From Phascolarctobacterium sp. ET69 (GTDB lineage Bacteria; Bacillota; Negativicutes; Acidaminococcales; Acidaminococcaceae), in NCBI RefSeq assembly GCF_023336935.1, contig NZ_JAMBLR010000002.1, forward strand, positions 248,001 through 312,000: a DNA stretch of 64,000 nucleotides, written 5' to 3'. Below are positions 24,807 to 34,200 of this stretch, piece after piece (the first letter of the stretch is position 1; the number at the start of each line of letters is the position of its first letter). The notes under the pieces were generated by a model. That model was not told the origin of the DNA, did not search any database, and saw only the letters and a list, made by a program, of their open reading frames with translations. Both the position numbers and the translations under genes were made by a program.

Positions 24807-25181
24807 ATGAACCTTTTATACATCGCCGTTGGGGGCGCGTTTGGCGCAGTGCTGCGTTACCTTGCAGGTAATGCCGCCGTAAAATATTTTAACCCGCAGC
24901 TGCCGTACGGAACTTTTATTATTAACATCAGCGGCTGCTTTTTAATGGGGCTTTTGATGACGCTGATTGTGGATAAAGGCCTTCTGCCGCCGGTTTGGCG
25001 TTTGTTTTTGTGTGTAGGTGTTTTGGGCGGGTTTACCACGTTTTCATCCTTCGGGTATGAAGTATATACGCTTTTTGCGGAAGGAAACCTTGCCTGCGCT
25101 TTGTTATACGCAGCGTTAAGCTGCCTTTTGGGCGTGCTTGCGGCGGCTTTCGGTGTTTTGGCAGTAAAAATTTTAATATAG
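24807..25181 (+). CDS. crcB: Fluoride ion channel CrcB/FluC
   Basis: 124 residues, four membrane helices, normal length for a homodimeric Fluc channel. Signatures are VGGAFGAVLRYLAG, YGTFIINISGCFLMG with the conserved Asn, and GGFTTFSSFGYE with the phenylalanines lining the pore. It exports fluoride to protect enolase and other enzymes. Single gene between R2 copy B and a terminator. Confidence 0.95.
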   Translation: MNLLYIAVGGAFGAVLRYLAGNAAVKYFNPQLPYGTFIINISGCFLMGLLMTLIVDKGLLPPVWRLFLCVGVLGGFTTFSSFGYEVYTLFAEGNLACALLYAALSCLLGVLAAAFGVLAVKILI

Positions 25182-25194
25182 CTTTTGCATGTTT

Positions 25195-25226
25195 AAAGAG
25201 GGCAGTGCTGCTCTCTTTTTTTATTT
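25195..25226 (+). terminator. Terminator of crcB
   Basis: AAGAG-GCAG / CTGC-CTCTT hairpin (25196-25217) followed by T7 and TATTTT. Confidence 0.8.
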
Positions 25227-25245
25227 TGTGCATGAAGGGATATAG

Positions 25246-25322
25246 TTTACTGCTTACGGCACTATCTCGGCCTGGAGATAGTGCCTGTTTTGCGTGGGCA
25301 TTTTTGGGTTTTACTGCTTACG
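25246..25322. repeat. 13-bp direct repeats around a perfect 11-bp hairpin
   Basis: TTTACTGCTTACG occurs at 25246-25258 and 25310-25322. Between them GGCACTATCTC (25258-25268) pairs perfectly with GAGATAGTGCC (25275-25285). Nothing coding is seen. From 25286 to 25640 there is only a repeated GAACAAGGTAA (25339, 25379), a TATAAT at 25358 and a purine-rich tract (about 25404-25453). Confidence 0.5.
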
Positions 25323-25640
25323 TACGGTAGTACTTAGGGAACAAGGTAAATTATATATATAATCTTTGAATTACTTAAGAACAAGGTAAGAACGTAATAC
25401 GGCAAAGAAAAGATAAAGAGAAAAAACAAGAAAAAAGAGAAAAGAAAAGAAACTCACCCATATAAACAGCAAAACAGGGGCAAAAATTAACCATGCGCAA
25501 AAAAATTGCCAAAAAATTTTTACGGGCGGAAAAATAAAAAAATTTTACAGGCAGGTAAATTTTTAAGGCATAAAATCCGTTTATATGGGTGTAAGGGCAA
25601 ACGCAAAAAACAAACAGCCCAAGGAAAGGAGCATGCTAAA

Positions 25641-25868
25641 ATGGCAGCAGCAAAAACAGTGTTATCTCAAACAATGTCTATCAACGTGGAGGATGGCTTC
25701 GATGGCGAAGGTACAGCGCAGACCAAGGCGCACACCTACTCGGGCATCAAAAAAGACGCGGGTGCTGATGAGCTTGTTAAAGCTGGTACGGCGCTGGGCA
25801 GCCTGATGGAAAACGAAGTTGTGAACATTGTTGTAACCGAAAAAGCGGAAGTGGCGGAAGCCGAGTAA
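25641..25868 (+). CDS. DUF1659 domain protein
   Basis: 75 residues from ATG 25641; the open frame begins further upstream but GGAAAGGAG sits 12 nt before this ATG. Blocks such as TKAHTYSGIKKDAGADEL and the C-terminal strand VVNIVVTEKAEV match the small DUF1659 family of Bacillota, whose function is not known. First of three tiny genes whose products (DUF1659, DUF2922, YvrJ) are often found together. Confidence 0.8.
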   Translation: MAAAKTVLSQTMSINVEDGFDGEGTAQTKAHTYSGIKKDAGADELVKAGTALGSLMENEVVNIVVTEKAEVAEAE

Positions 25869-25890
25869 TTAACCGAAGGGAGATTGAAAA

Positions 25891-26103
25891 ATGGAAAAAG
25901 TATTACAGCTTGTATTTAAAAAGGCCGACGGCAAACAGAAGGTGCTTAACGTAACCGACCCGCGCGAAAATGTTACGGCGGAAGAAGCGCGCACCGCCAT
26001 GCAGAGCATTGTAGACAGCGGCGTATTTAATGCCGACGGCAACGCGCTTGCCGAAGTTGTGGAAGCGCGTGTGCGTACTACCGAAGTGAACGTGCTGAAA
26101 TAA
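25891..26103 (+). CDS. DUF2922 domain protein
   Basis: 70 residues. VLQLVFKKADGKQKVLNVTDPRE and TAEEARTAMQSIVDSGVF, described in parts, are the conserved halves of DUF2922. The function is unknown. It is 22 bp after the DUF1659 gene, with an AAGGGAG site, and 12 bp before the yvrJ-like gene. Confidence 0.82.
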   Translation: MEKVLQLVFKKADGKQKVLNVTDPRENVTAEEARTAMQSIVDSGVFNADGNALAEVVEARVRTTEVNVLK

Positions 26104-26115
26104 GGCGGCTAAGCG

Positions 26116-26268
26116 ATGGACGCGGAACTTATCTTCAGCCAGCTGGCTAATTTCGGGTTTCCGGTAATGCTTTCGTGGTATTTATTAATACGCATGGAAA
26201 GCAAGCTGGATAAACTTACCGAAAGCATCAGCGCACTGACGGCAAATATCGCGCAAGGCGTAAATTAG
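26116..26268 (+). CDS. YvrJ family membrane protein
   Basis: 50 residues: ATG 26116 to TAG 26268. FSQLANFGFPVMLSWYLLIR is one membrane helix with the NxGFP motif of YvrJ proteins, followed by an amphipathic MESKLDKLTESISAL coil. The function is unknown. It closes the DUF1659-DUF2922-YvrJ unit. Confidence 0.82.
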   Translation: MDAELIFSQLANFGFPVMLSWYLLIRMESKLDKLTESISALTANIAQGVN

Positions 26269-26479
26269 CACGAAAAGCCGTGCAGGCTAAATGCTCATTC
26301 TTTCCGCCGCTGCAAAATGCTGCGGCTTCTCCGTTAACGGTCAGGCTTCGCAGCTGACCTTGCGGAGTTTAAAACTAAAAATTTCAGCCGCCGCAGTTTT
26401 GCCTTTGCGCCGGAAATTATAAACATTTAGCCTGTTATATAACTTAAAACTTCATTACTTGCCAAACTTTTATAAGCAC
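26269..26479. other. Structured intergenic stretch after yvrJ
   Basis: No gene. It contains nested inverted repeats: CTCCG...CGGAG enclosing GGTCAG...CTGACC (about 26331-26370). It could be a 3' UTR structure. Confidence 0.3.
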
Positions 26480-26524
26480 AAAACCAGCCCGATGCTGTTA
26501 TGCAAAGGGCTGGTTTTTCTTTTC
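26480..26524 (+). terminator. Terminator after the yvrJ unit
   Basis: 10-bp arms AAACCAGCCC (26481-26490) and GGGCTGGTTT (26507-26516), then TTCTTTTCC. Confidence 0.85.
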
Positions 26525-26587
26525 CTTTTTATAATAGTTATAGTCATTGTAATTAGTTATTATATCTTTATTTACTTTATTATTCAT

Positions 26588-27235
26588 GTTACTTTTTATG
26601 GGCTAAAAAGTAACCAAAAAGCCTTCGCTCCTCCAAAAATTATACGGATGACTGTATCAAATTCGTATAGCACTTGCTGCGCCTGCGGAACTCGTTTGCT
26701 GCGCAAACTCAAACAGTCCTCGGCAAACGCTGCAAGTGCCTTAATTATGGTTTGCCTATTTTTTGAATGTCGCGGCTTCGCCCAAATTCGTAGTTTGATA
26801 ATTCTTTTCTAAAATTTAACTTGTTGCCGCACTGCTAAAAATTTATTGAGTTCCGATTTCATTGCTGAAAAGTAAGGAATAATTAGTTTATCAGGTAATT
26901 TAATAGATAGAATGTCAGTATACAAATTTATGGCTGATGGCTATAATAATATTTTTTATTATCGTTTATTATGTATTTTCGTCTAATTAAAAAATTAAAA
27001 GTACGAGTTAAATGCAATCGCGGCATTAAAAATTTAGCGGCATTTACTAAAAAGCAATAAAAATTTTCCGGTGTTTGAGCGCAGCGAGTTCCGTGGAAAT
27101 TTTTATTGGTTGCGGTGTGCCGCGTGCGGATTTTTTGCTTTAGCAACAAAATTCGTAAATTTTTGCTAGCCGCGTGACTTTTCTTGCTTCGTTCTTTTGG
27201 TCAGTCAAAAGAATGAAGATGAATAATAAAGTAAA
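26588..27235. repeat. Interspersed non-coding repeat R1, copy 1
   Basis: About 650 bp, paired with a second copy at 38961-39600. Most alike are 26588-26812 and 27001-27111. The first core has GCACTTGCTGCG (26670-26681) facing CGCTGCAAGTGC (26728-26739) around a GTTTGC-TGC-GCAAAC hairpin. The second has AAATTTTCC facing GGAAATTT around GAGCGCAGCGAG. The short frames that cross it are not conserved as proteins. It ends with the TTCTTTTG/CAAAAGAA hairpin. Confidence 0.75.
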
Positions 27236-27372
27236 TATAAAATATTAAATGTACATGCAAAGGAGCAAAGCAAAATGAAAAATAAGATGAATAAAAAAGT
27301 AAATTAAGATATACTAACGTAAATACAAAGATAAAACCAAAATTAAAAAATCCAAACTCCACATTAAGGTAA

Positions 27373-27409
27373 TAAAAAATGGCACGATTTACACCGCGCC
27401 ATTTTTTAT
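27373..27409. terminator. Terminator of the tautomerase gene
   Basis: AAAAAATGGC... (27374 on) pairs with ...GCCATTTTTT (to 27407) with one mismatch. It abuts the stop codon of the minus-strand gene. Confidence 0.75.
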
Positions 27410-27612
27410 TACTTCTTCTTCCTAAGCTCCGTTACCGGCACGCCGCCAATGCCCCAGTTATCGGTGTCAACTTCGTCGATAACCACAACCGTGGTGGCGG
27501 TGTTTTTGTTCAGCACGCGGTGCAGAAGCTCCGTTGCTCCTTCGATAAGCTGTTTTTTCTGCTCCGGCGTTACGTTGCCTTCGCGGGTAATTTTAATGTT
27601 AACGTATGGCAT
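27409..27612 (-). CDS. 4-oxalocrotonate tautomerase family enzyme
   Basis: 67 residues from ATG 27612, 8 nt after AAGGAG; this start leaves Pro-2 (the catalytic amino-terminal proline after Met removal) in MPYVNIKIT. TPEQKKQLIEGATELL and TTVVVIDEVDTDNWGIGG are the family's helix and active-site strand. Such small tautomerases act on enol/keto substrates; the physiological substrate here is unknown. Single gene downstream of repeat R1. Confidence 0.92.
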   Translation of the reverse strand: MPYVNIKITREGNVTPEQKKQLIEGATELLHRVLNKNTATTVVVIDEVDTDNWGIGGVPVTELRKKK

Positions 27613-27661
27613 GGGCGTCACTCCTTTTTGTTTTATTATAACACGGCATTAAAAATTTTAC

Positions 27662-27690
27662 TTGCTATTTAAAATCCGTTGTGCTATTAT
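27662..27690 (+). promoter_or_regulatory. Promoter of the pantothenate operon
   Basis: TTGCTA (27662-27667), 17 bp, TATTAT (27685-27690). Confidence 0.6.
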
Positions 27691-27696
27691 TTATCT

Positions 27697-27893
27697 GCAT
27701 TCAGATGCCTTAGGGCAGCATCCGCAGGAGCTGTACCATATAAAGGGCATTAATGCAAAAACAAGGTCGGTAAAACGCTTGGACTTAATTGCCGGGACGT
27801 GACGGAATAGTGCATTTATGCGTATTTTGGCGTACTCTGCCCGGAGTGCGCTTTTTTTATGCTTCCGGTTAATCCTTGCAGAAAGGAGTTGTT
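27697..27893 (+). promoter_or_regulatory. Structured leader of the pan operon with internal terminator
   Basis: About 195 nt of untranslated leader. It has small hairpins (GCAT-TCAG-ATGC 27697-27708; CGGTAA...TTGCCG around 27760-27795) and then a clear intrinsic terminator: GCGTACTC (27830-27837) with GAGTGCGC (27844-27851), T7 following, 35 bp before the first gene. This is the layout of a riboswitch or attenuator. The pan RNA motif is a known candidate riboswitch before panB/C/D genes; whether this matches its consensus was not tested. Confidence 0.55.
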
Positions 27894-28763
27894 ATGGATT
27901 TATCTTTTGGCGTTGCAGGCCCGGGGCGCGTTGGCAGTTCGCTTGCTATGTCGCTTGGCGGAGCAGGCTTAAGCTGCGCCGGTGTTTACGGCGGCACCCA
28001 TGCCAAAGCAAGGGCGGCTGAACTTGGTGTGCGGCATTTTAATGAGCCTTTGGGGCTTGTTGCCGCGGCAGACGTTATTTTTATCTGCGTGCCGGACAGG
28101 TTTATTAATGAGGCGGCAGAGAGCATGGCAAAGGCTGCTGCACAAGCCGGGCTTGATGTGCGCGGCAAGTATTTTTACCATGTGAGCGGCAGCGCCGGGC
28201 TTGATGAACTTGCTCCGCTTAAAGCGCTGGGCGCGGAAACAGGTAGCCTGCACCCGCTTCAGAGTTTTGCTGCGCCGGTAAAAAGCCTTGCGGGAATTGG
28301 CATGGCGGTGGACGGCAGCGCAAAGGCGCAGGAGCTCGGTTTTAAGCTGGCGCGCCTTTCAGGGGCGGCTGCCTTTAAAGTGCCGCCGCAGGAGCGGGAG
28401 CTGTATCACGCGGCGGCGTGCTTTTGCAGTAATTTTACGGTAACGGTTACGGCCCTTGCCGAAAAGCTGCTTTTACGCTGGACTGATGACGAAGAAACCG
28501 CGCACAGGCTGCTTGTGCCGCTTTTAGCCGGTACGGCGGCAAATCTTGCTTCGGCAGAAAATGCGGGCGCGGCGTTAACCGGCCCGATATCGCGCGGGGA
28601 CGCGGTTACTGTTGCCGGGCATTTAAAAGTTTTGCCGCAGGAGTTTGTGCCTGCTTACTGCGCGCTGGGGCTGGCAACGGTTAAGCTGGCACGCGAAAGC
28701 GTGCGCATTACAGAATCCGCAGCGGCGGAAATGACGGAATTATTTACGGAGGCAAATAAATGA
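27894..28763 (+). CDS. Rossmann-fold/DUF2520 protein, probable ketopantoate reductase substitute
   Basis: 289 residues. The N-terminal half is a Rossmann domain (VAGPGRVGSSLAMSLGGAG, then VIFICVPDRFI). The C-terminal half is DUF2520 (GSLHPLQSF, YHAAACFCSNFTVTVTAL, GPISRGDAVTVAGHL). The architecture resembles 6-phosphogluconate dehydrogenase-like reductases such as ketopantoate reductase. There is no classical panE in this operon, and this gene is first in it, overlapping panB by four bases (ATGA). The pathway role is inferred from position. AAAGGAG lies 6 nt before ATG 27894. Confidence 0.85.
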   Translation: MDLSFGVAGPGRVGSSLAMSLGGAGLSCAGVYGGTHAKARAAELGVRHFNEPLGLVAAADVIFICVPDRFINEAAESMAKAAAQAGLDVRGKYFYHVSGSAGLDELAPLKALGAETGSLHPLQSFAAPVKSLAGIGMAVDGSAKAQELGFKLARLSGAAAFKVPPQERELYHAAACFCSNFTVTVTALAEKLLLRWTDDEETAHRLLVPLLAGTAANLASAENAGAALTGPISRGDAVTVAGHLKVLPQEFVPAYCALGLATVKLARESVRITESAAAEMTELFTEANK

Positions 28764-29599
28764 AACAAATTACAACAGCTGTAATAAAGCAAATGAAACA
28801 AAACGGCGAGTCGGTAACCATGGTTACGGCATACGATTACGCCATGGCCAAAAACGTATGCGAGGCCGGTATTGAAATGATTTTGGTGGGCGATTCGCTG
28901 GGCAATGTGGTGCTGGGTTATAACAGCACCGTGCCGGTAACGATGGACGAGATGATTCACCATACCAAAGCCGTTATGCGCGCGGCGCAGGGCAGCGGCA
29001 CAATGGTTGTGGGCGATATGCCTTTTATGAGCTATCAGGCAAGCGTGGTGGACGGCATGTACAACGCTGCCCGTTTTTTGAAGGAAACCGGCTGCGCGGC
29101 AGTAAAGCTGGAAGGCGGCGCGGAAGTGTGCGGACTGGTGCAGAAACTTACGCAGGCAGGCATACCGGTTGTGGGGCATATTGGGCTTACGCCGCAATCT
29201 GTAAACCAGCTGGGCGGTTTTAAAATACAGGGCAAAAGCGCAGAGGCGGCGCAGAAGCTTTTGGACGACGCCCGCGCACTGGAACAGGCAGGCGCATTTG
29301 CCATTGTGCTTGAATGTGTGCCCGAAGCACTGGCGGCAAAGGTTACGGAAAACCTTAAAACGGCGGCAACTATCGGCATCGGCGCTGGCAAATACTGCGA
29401 CGGGCAGGTGCTGGTATGCAACGACCTTTTAGGCTATACCGATGGTTTTTGCCCCAAATTTGTTAAGCGCTACGCCGATTTGCACAGCGTAATGACGGCG
29501 GCGTTTAAAGCCTATGCGGCAGATGTAAAATCCCGCAGCTTCCCTGCGGCGGAGCATACTTTTAAAATAGACGACGAAGTTTTGGAAAAACTGTACTGA
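28760..29599 (+). CDS. panB: 3-methyl-2-oxobutanoate hydroxymethyltransferase
   Basis: 279 residues. It adds a one-carbon unit from 5,10-methylene-THF to 2-oxoisovalerate, giving ketopantoate. VTAYDYAMAKNVCEAGIEM, LVGDSLGNVVLGY and the C-terminal IGIGAGKYCDGQVLV are family signatures. The methylene-THF it uses is the product of the glycine cleavage system encoded upstream. The start overlaps the preceding stop. Confidence 0.97.
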   Translation: MKQITTAVIKQMKQNGESVTMVTAYDYAMAKNVCEAGIEMILVGDSLGNVVLGYNSTVPVTMDEMIHHTKAVMRAAQGSGTMVVGDMPFMSYQASVVDGMYNAARFLKETGCAAVKLEGGAEVCGLVQKLTQAGIPVVGHIGLTPQSVNQLGGFKIQGKSAEAAQKLLDDARALEQAGAFAIVLECVPEALAAKVTENLKTAATIGIGAGKYCDGQVLVCNDLLGYTDGFCPKFVKRYADLHSVMTAAFKAYAADVKSRSFPAAEHTFKIDDEVLEKLY

Positions 29600-29615
29600 T
29601 AAAGGAGAACGCAAA

Positions 29616-30473
29616 ATGAAACTTTGCAGAACAACCGCGGAACTCCGCGAAGAAATTGCGCTTGCCAAAGCGGCAGGCAAAACCATCGGCCTTGTGCCGA
29701 CTATGGGCGCGCTGCACGAAGGGCACGCTTCGCTTATTAAAGCGGCGGCAATGGAAAACGAACTTGTTGTGGTAAGCGTGTTTGTAAACCCCACGCAGTT
29801 TGGGCCTAACGAAGATTTGGACGCCTACCCCCGCACGCTTGACGCCGACTGCAAACTGGCGGAAAGCTGCGGCGCGGACATTGTTTTTGCACCCACGCCA
29901 GCCGAAATGTACCCCAGCGAGGATATGACCTGGGTAGAAGTTACCGGCGACATTACCAAAGTGCTGTGCGGGCGCACAAGGCCCATTCATTTCCGCGGCG
30001 TAACAACGGTTGTTGCCAAGCTGTTTAACCTGGCCCAGCCTGACCACGCTTATTTTGGGCAGAAGGACGCCCAGCAGGCAGAGGTTTTAAAACGCATGGT
30101 TAAAGATTTGTTCTTTAACGTAAAGCTGCGCATTATGCCCATTGTGCGCGAGGCGGACGGGCTTGCCAAATCTTCGCGCAACACATATTTATCAAAAAGC
30201 GAGCGTGCGGCGGCGGTAATTTTAAACAGCAGCCTCGAAACCGCCTCCATGCTTTTTAAAGCGGGCGAGCGCAGCAGCCAGAAACTGGTGGAGGGCGTTA
30301 AAAAACTCATCGGCGACGAGCCCATGGCACAGATTGACTACGTGGAAATATACGCACTGCCGGGGCTTACGCCTGCGCCGGAGGTTTTAACCAAGGGGCA
30401 GTATCTTTTGGCGCTGGCCGTAAAATTTGGCACCACACGCCTTATTGACAACGTAATTTTGGAGGTAGAATAA
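29616..30473 (+). CDS. panC: Pantothenate synthetase
   Basis: 285 residues. It condenses pantoate and beta-alanine with ATP. GLVPTMGALHEGHASLI contains the HxGH nucleotide motif, FVNPTQFGPNEDL and DHAYFGQKDAQQ are further signatures, and EADGLAKSSRNTYLS is the KMSKS-like region. AAAGGAG precedes the ATG; the stop directly abuts panD. Confidence 0.97.
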   Translation: MKLCRTTAELREEIALAKAAGKTIGLVPTMGALHEGHASLIKAAAMENELVVVSVFVNPTQFGPNEDLDAYPRTLDADCKLAESCGADIVFAPTPAEMYPSEDMTWVEVTGDITKVLCGRTRPIHFRGVTTVVAKLFNLAQPDHAYFGQKDAQQAEVLKRMVKDLFFNVKLRIMPIVREADGLAKSSRNTYLSKSERAAAVILNSSLETASMLFKAGERSSQKLVEGVKKLIGDEPMAQIDYVEIYALPGLTPAPEVLTKGQYLLALAVKFGTTRLIDNVILEVE

Positions 30474-30857
30474 ATGCTTTATACGATAATGCACGGCAAA
30501 ATTCACCGCGCAACGGTAACGGAAGCCAACCTTGAATACATGGGCAGCGTTACAATCGACAGCGAACTTATGGAAATGGCAGGCATTTTGCCGGGCGAGC
30601 GCGTGCAGATTGTAGACAACAATAACGGCGCGCGCCTTGAAACCTACACCATTGCGGGTGCACCGGGCAGCGGCGTAATTTGCCTTAACGGTGCGGCAGC
30701 ACGCCTTGTGCAGCCGGGCGACAAGGTTATTATTATGGCTTACGCGCAGATGACGGAAGAAGAAGCGCGCCGCTGCGAGCCAAAGGTTGTAATGGTGGAC
30801 GAAGCCAACAAACCGCTGAAAGTGCGCGGCACGGAGCTGGAAAGAGAAATTGGCTGA
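30474..30857 (+). CDS. panD: Aspartate 1-decarboxylase
   Basis: 127 residues. It makes beta-alanine. The proenzyme self-cleaves at Gly24-Ser25 (EYMGSVTID) to form the pyruvoyl group. [15 protein letters not shown] and [18 protein letters not shown] are conserved. Last gene of the pan operon. Confidence 0.97.
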   Translation: MLYTIMHGKIHRATVTEANLEYMGSVTIDSELMEMAGILPGERVQIVDNNNGARLETYTIAGAPGSGVICLNGAAARLVQPGDKVIIMAYAQMTEEEARRCEPKVVMVDEANKPLKVRGTELEREIG

Positions 30858-30918
30858 CGGCGCTTTGCCATTAAGTAATAAAACAAGGAAATATATAGCA
30901 GAAAAATAAAACCCCAAA

Positions 30919-30975
30919 CGGGCTGCGGCGTAGGCAGTTTTGGTTAACTGCCTTGCGGTGCAGCCTGTTTTGTTT
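30919..30975 (+). terminator. Nested hairpin terminator of the pan operon
   Basis: GGGCTGC/GCAGCCT outer arms enclose GGCAGTT/AACTGCC, then GTTTTGTTT. From here to 31217 the sequence is AT-rich with no gene seen. Confidence 0.65.
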
Positions 30976-31230
30976 AAACTTTAAACCATGTTTTTATTAA
31001 AAATAATATAAAGTTTAAGTTAACACTAAAATTAGATTGACAAAAAACTTAAAATTAAATATCTTATAAGTAAGAATTGTGCAAAATATTTTTCACATAA
31101 GTAAATCACCTTTGAAGATTGTTTTATTTTAATAATAAATTGCAGATTTTATTAATAGAAGTATCAAAATAAAATCATTGTTATATTAAAAATTTTAAAG
31201 CATCGCTTTAAAAGCGCAAAGGAAGTGGAA

Positions 31231-34200
31231 ATGATGGCAAAGACAGTAGTCTTTATTGATTCTGAGGTTGGCATTGCCGATAAGAAAATTTATGACCTTG
31301 GAGCAATACGTGACAGCAATGTTTGTTTTCATTCCGCTTCGATAAATAATTTTTGCGATTTTATAAGCGGTGCTGATTTTTTGTGCGGGCATAATATAAT
31401 TCATCATGACCTAAAATATATTGAAGCTGCTGCCGGAAGAAAGATAAGCTGCAAAGTAATAGATACGCTCTATCTTTCGCCGCTGCTTTTTCCTAAACGG
31501 CCGTATCATGCTTTATTAAAAGATGATAAATTACAGACAGATGAAATAAACAATCCTTTAAATGACAGCAAAAAAGCACAGCAATTATTTTATGATGAGG
31601 TAAATGCTTTTATTGCCTTGTCATTAAAAATGAAGCAGATTTTTTATTGTCTGCTGCATGAAGCAGTGGAATTTGAAGCTTTTTTTGAATACATAGATTT
31701 TTACTGTGCCGTTAATGACGCAGAAACTTTGATTAAGAGTGAATTTGCCGGGAAAATTTGTGAAAATGCAGACCTTAAAACGCTTATTGCAGGAAATAAA
31801 ATAGAACTTGCGTATGTGCTTGCGCTGATTTCTTCCGATGACTATCATTCTATAACTCCGCCATGGCTTATGCATAATTTCCCGAAAATTGAAAATGTAA
31901 TTAAGTTATTGTGCAATACTCCATGTTCTGAAGGCTGTGGCTATTGCCAAAACAAACTCAACATTCATAAAAGTTTAAAAGAAATTTTTGGTTATGACAG
32001 TTTCAGAACTTATAATGGTGAGCCGCTTCAAGAAATGGCGGCACAGGCGGCTGTGGACGGTAAATCACTATTGGCGGTGTTTCCTACCGGCGGCGGTAAG
32101 TCTATAACTTTTCAGCTTCCGGCACTTATGGCGGGCAAAGCTGTACATGGTTTAACTGTTGTTATATCGCCGCTGCTTTCTTTAATGAAAGACCAGGTTG
32201 ATAATTTATATAATACCGGCGTACTTGAAGCCGTAAGCATTAACGGGCTGCTTTCACCGGTAGAAAGAGCGGATGCCATTGAACGTCTGGCTGACGGTTC
32301 GGTAAATATTTTATATATTGCACCGGAATCTTTGCGTTCACGCACAATAGAAAAAATACTTCTTAAACGTAATATTGTCCGTTTTGTAATTGATGAAGCC
32401 CATTGCTTTTCTGCTTGGGGGCAGGATTTCAGGGTTGATTATTTATATATAGGCGAATTTATAAGTGAACTCCAGCGCCAGAAAGTTTCACAGATGCCCA
32501 TACCTGTTTCCTGTTTTACAGCAACGGCAAAACCTAAAGTAATAAGTGATATTTGCGATTATTTTAAGAAAACTCTGGATTTGGACCTTGTTCTTTACGC
32601 ATCATCGGCAACGCGTGAAAATTTACAGTATACGGTTTTATATAAAGAAACGGATGAAGAAAAATATAATGCTCTGCGCAGGCTTTTGGAACAAAAAAAT
32701 TGCCCTAGCATAGTTTATGTTTCCAGAACAAGGCGTACAAGAGAATTGGCTGAGCGTCTTTCAAAAGACGGGTTTCCGGCATGCCCTTTTAACGGTAAGA
32801 TGGACCCGGCTGATAAAATCGCCAATCAGGAAGCGTTTATAACTAATAAAATACAGGTAATTGTAGCAACGTCTGCTTTTGGCATGGGCGTTGACAAAAA
32901 AGACGTTAAACTCGTAGTTCATTATGACATATCAAGTTCACTGGAAGATTATGTTCAGGAAGCCGGCCGTGCCGGCCGCGACCCTTCCATGCAGGCAGAT
33001 TGCTATGTTCTTTATAATGATAGTGATTTGGACAAGCATTTTATTTTGCTGAACCAGACCAAGCTCAGCATTAGTGAGATACAGCAGGTATGGAAAGCCA
33101 TTAAGGATATGACAAAACTTCGCCCGCGCGTTTGCTGCTCGGCACTGGAAATTGCCCGGCAGGCAGGGTGGGATAATTCCGTTACTGATGTTGAAACAAG
33201 AGTAAAAACAGCAATTTCTGCGCTTGAAAATGCTGGTTATATTAAACGCGGCAAAAATATGCCGCGCATATACGCAACAAGTATTTTGGCAAGTGATATG
33301 AATGAAGCTGCCAGGCGTATAGAAGCTTCTCCGCTTTTTACAGAACCGCAGCGCTTAAATGCCAAACGCATAGTTAAGTCGCTTATTTCAAGCAGAAGCA
33401 TTGCCAAAGCCGGTAACGACGATGCGGAATCGCGTGTCGATTATCTTGCCGATATTCTTGGTTTGACCAAAGAAGAAGTAATTACTGCCGTTAATTTAAT
33501 GCGGCGTGAAGGCATTTTAGCCGATACGCTGGATATGTCTGCCTATATTTTGGCGACCGAAAAAGAAAACAGGGCTGTCAGTTTGCTTGAACGTTTTGCA
33601 AAACTGGAATTATTTTTTGTGGAACAGCTAAAAGACGATGTGTGCGAATTTAACCTTAAAGAATTAAACGAACAGGCAGAGCAGCGGCGGCTGGCGGGGG
33701 CAAACGTAAAAAATTTCCGCACGCTTATTTATTACTATACAATTAAAAAGTACATTCAAAAAAATGAATGGAAAGCTGCACAGGCAGTACAAATACTGCC
33801 GCTTATCAGCGTTGAAAAATTAAAAGATAAAATTGATACCAGAATAGATATTTGCAGGTTTGTATTAAAAGAACTTTTTGCTAAAGCAGCAAAGCCTGTC
33901 TATGACGGTGAAGAAATGAAACCGGTAGAGTTTTCGCTTGTCGGTTTGTTTAATGCGTATAAAGAACATCAGCAAATGGACTTAACTGCTAAAGAAGTAT
34001 CTCTGCATGATGTTGAGGACGCATTGCTGTACCTTTCAAAAATAGAAGCATTAAGGCTTGAAGGCGGCTTTTTGGTTCTTTACAACAGTATGGAAATTGA
34101 ACGCTGCATAATGGATAATAAAATAAAGTATAAAATTGCCGATTACCGTTATCTTGATGAATTTTACAAACAAAGAATTCAGCAGATTCATATTATAGGT

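Noticed and set aside
26459-26812. 117-codon frame crossing a terminator and repeat R1
   Set aside because: It begins before a strong intrinsic terminator and runs into R1. The second R1 copy does not keep the frame, so it is not a gene.
27301-27372. Very short frame and repeats before the tautomerase terminator
   Set aside because: An apparent 10-codon reading frame with a ribosome-site-like GGAG nearby is too short and low-complexity to support.
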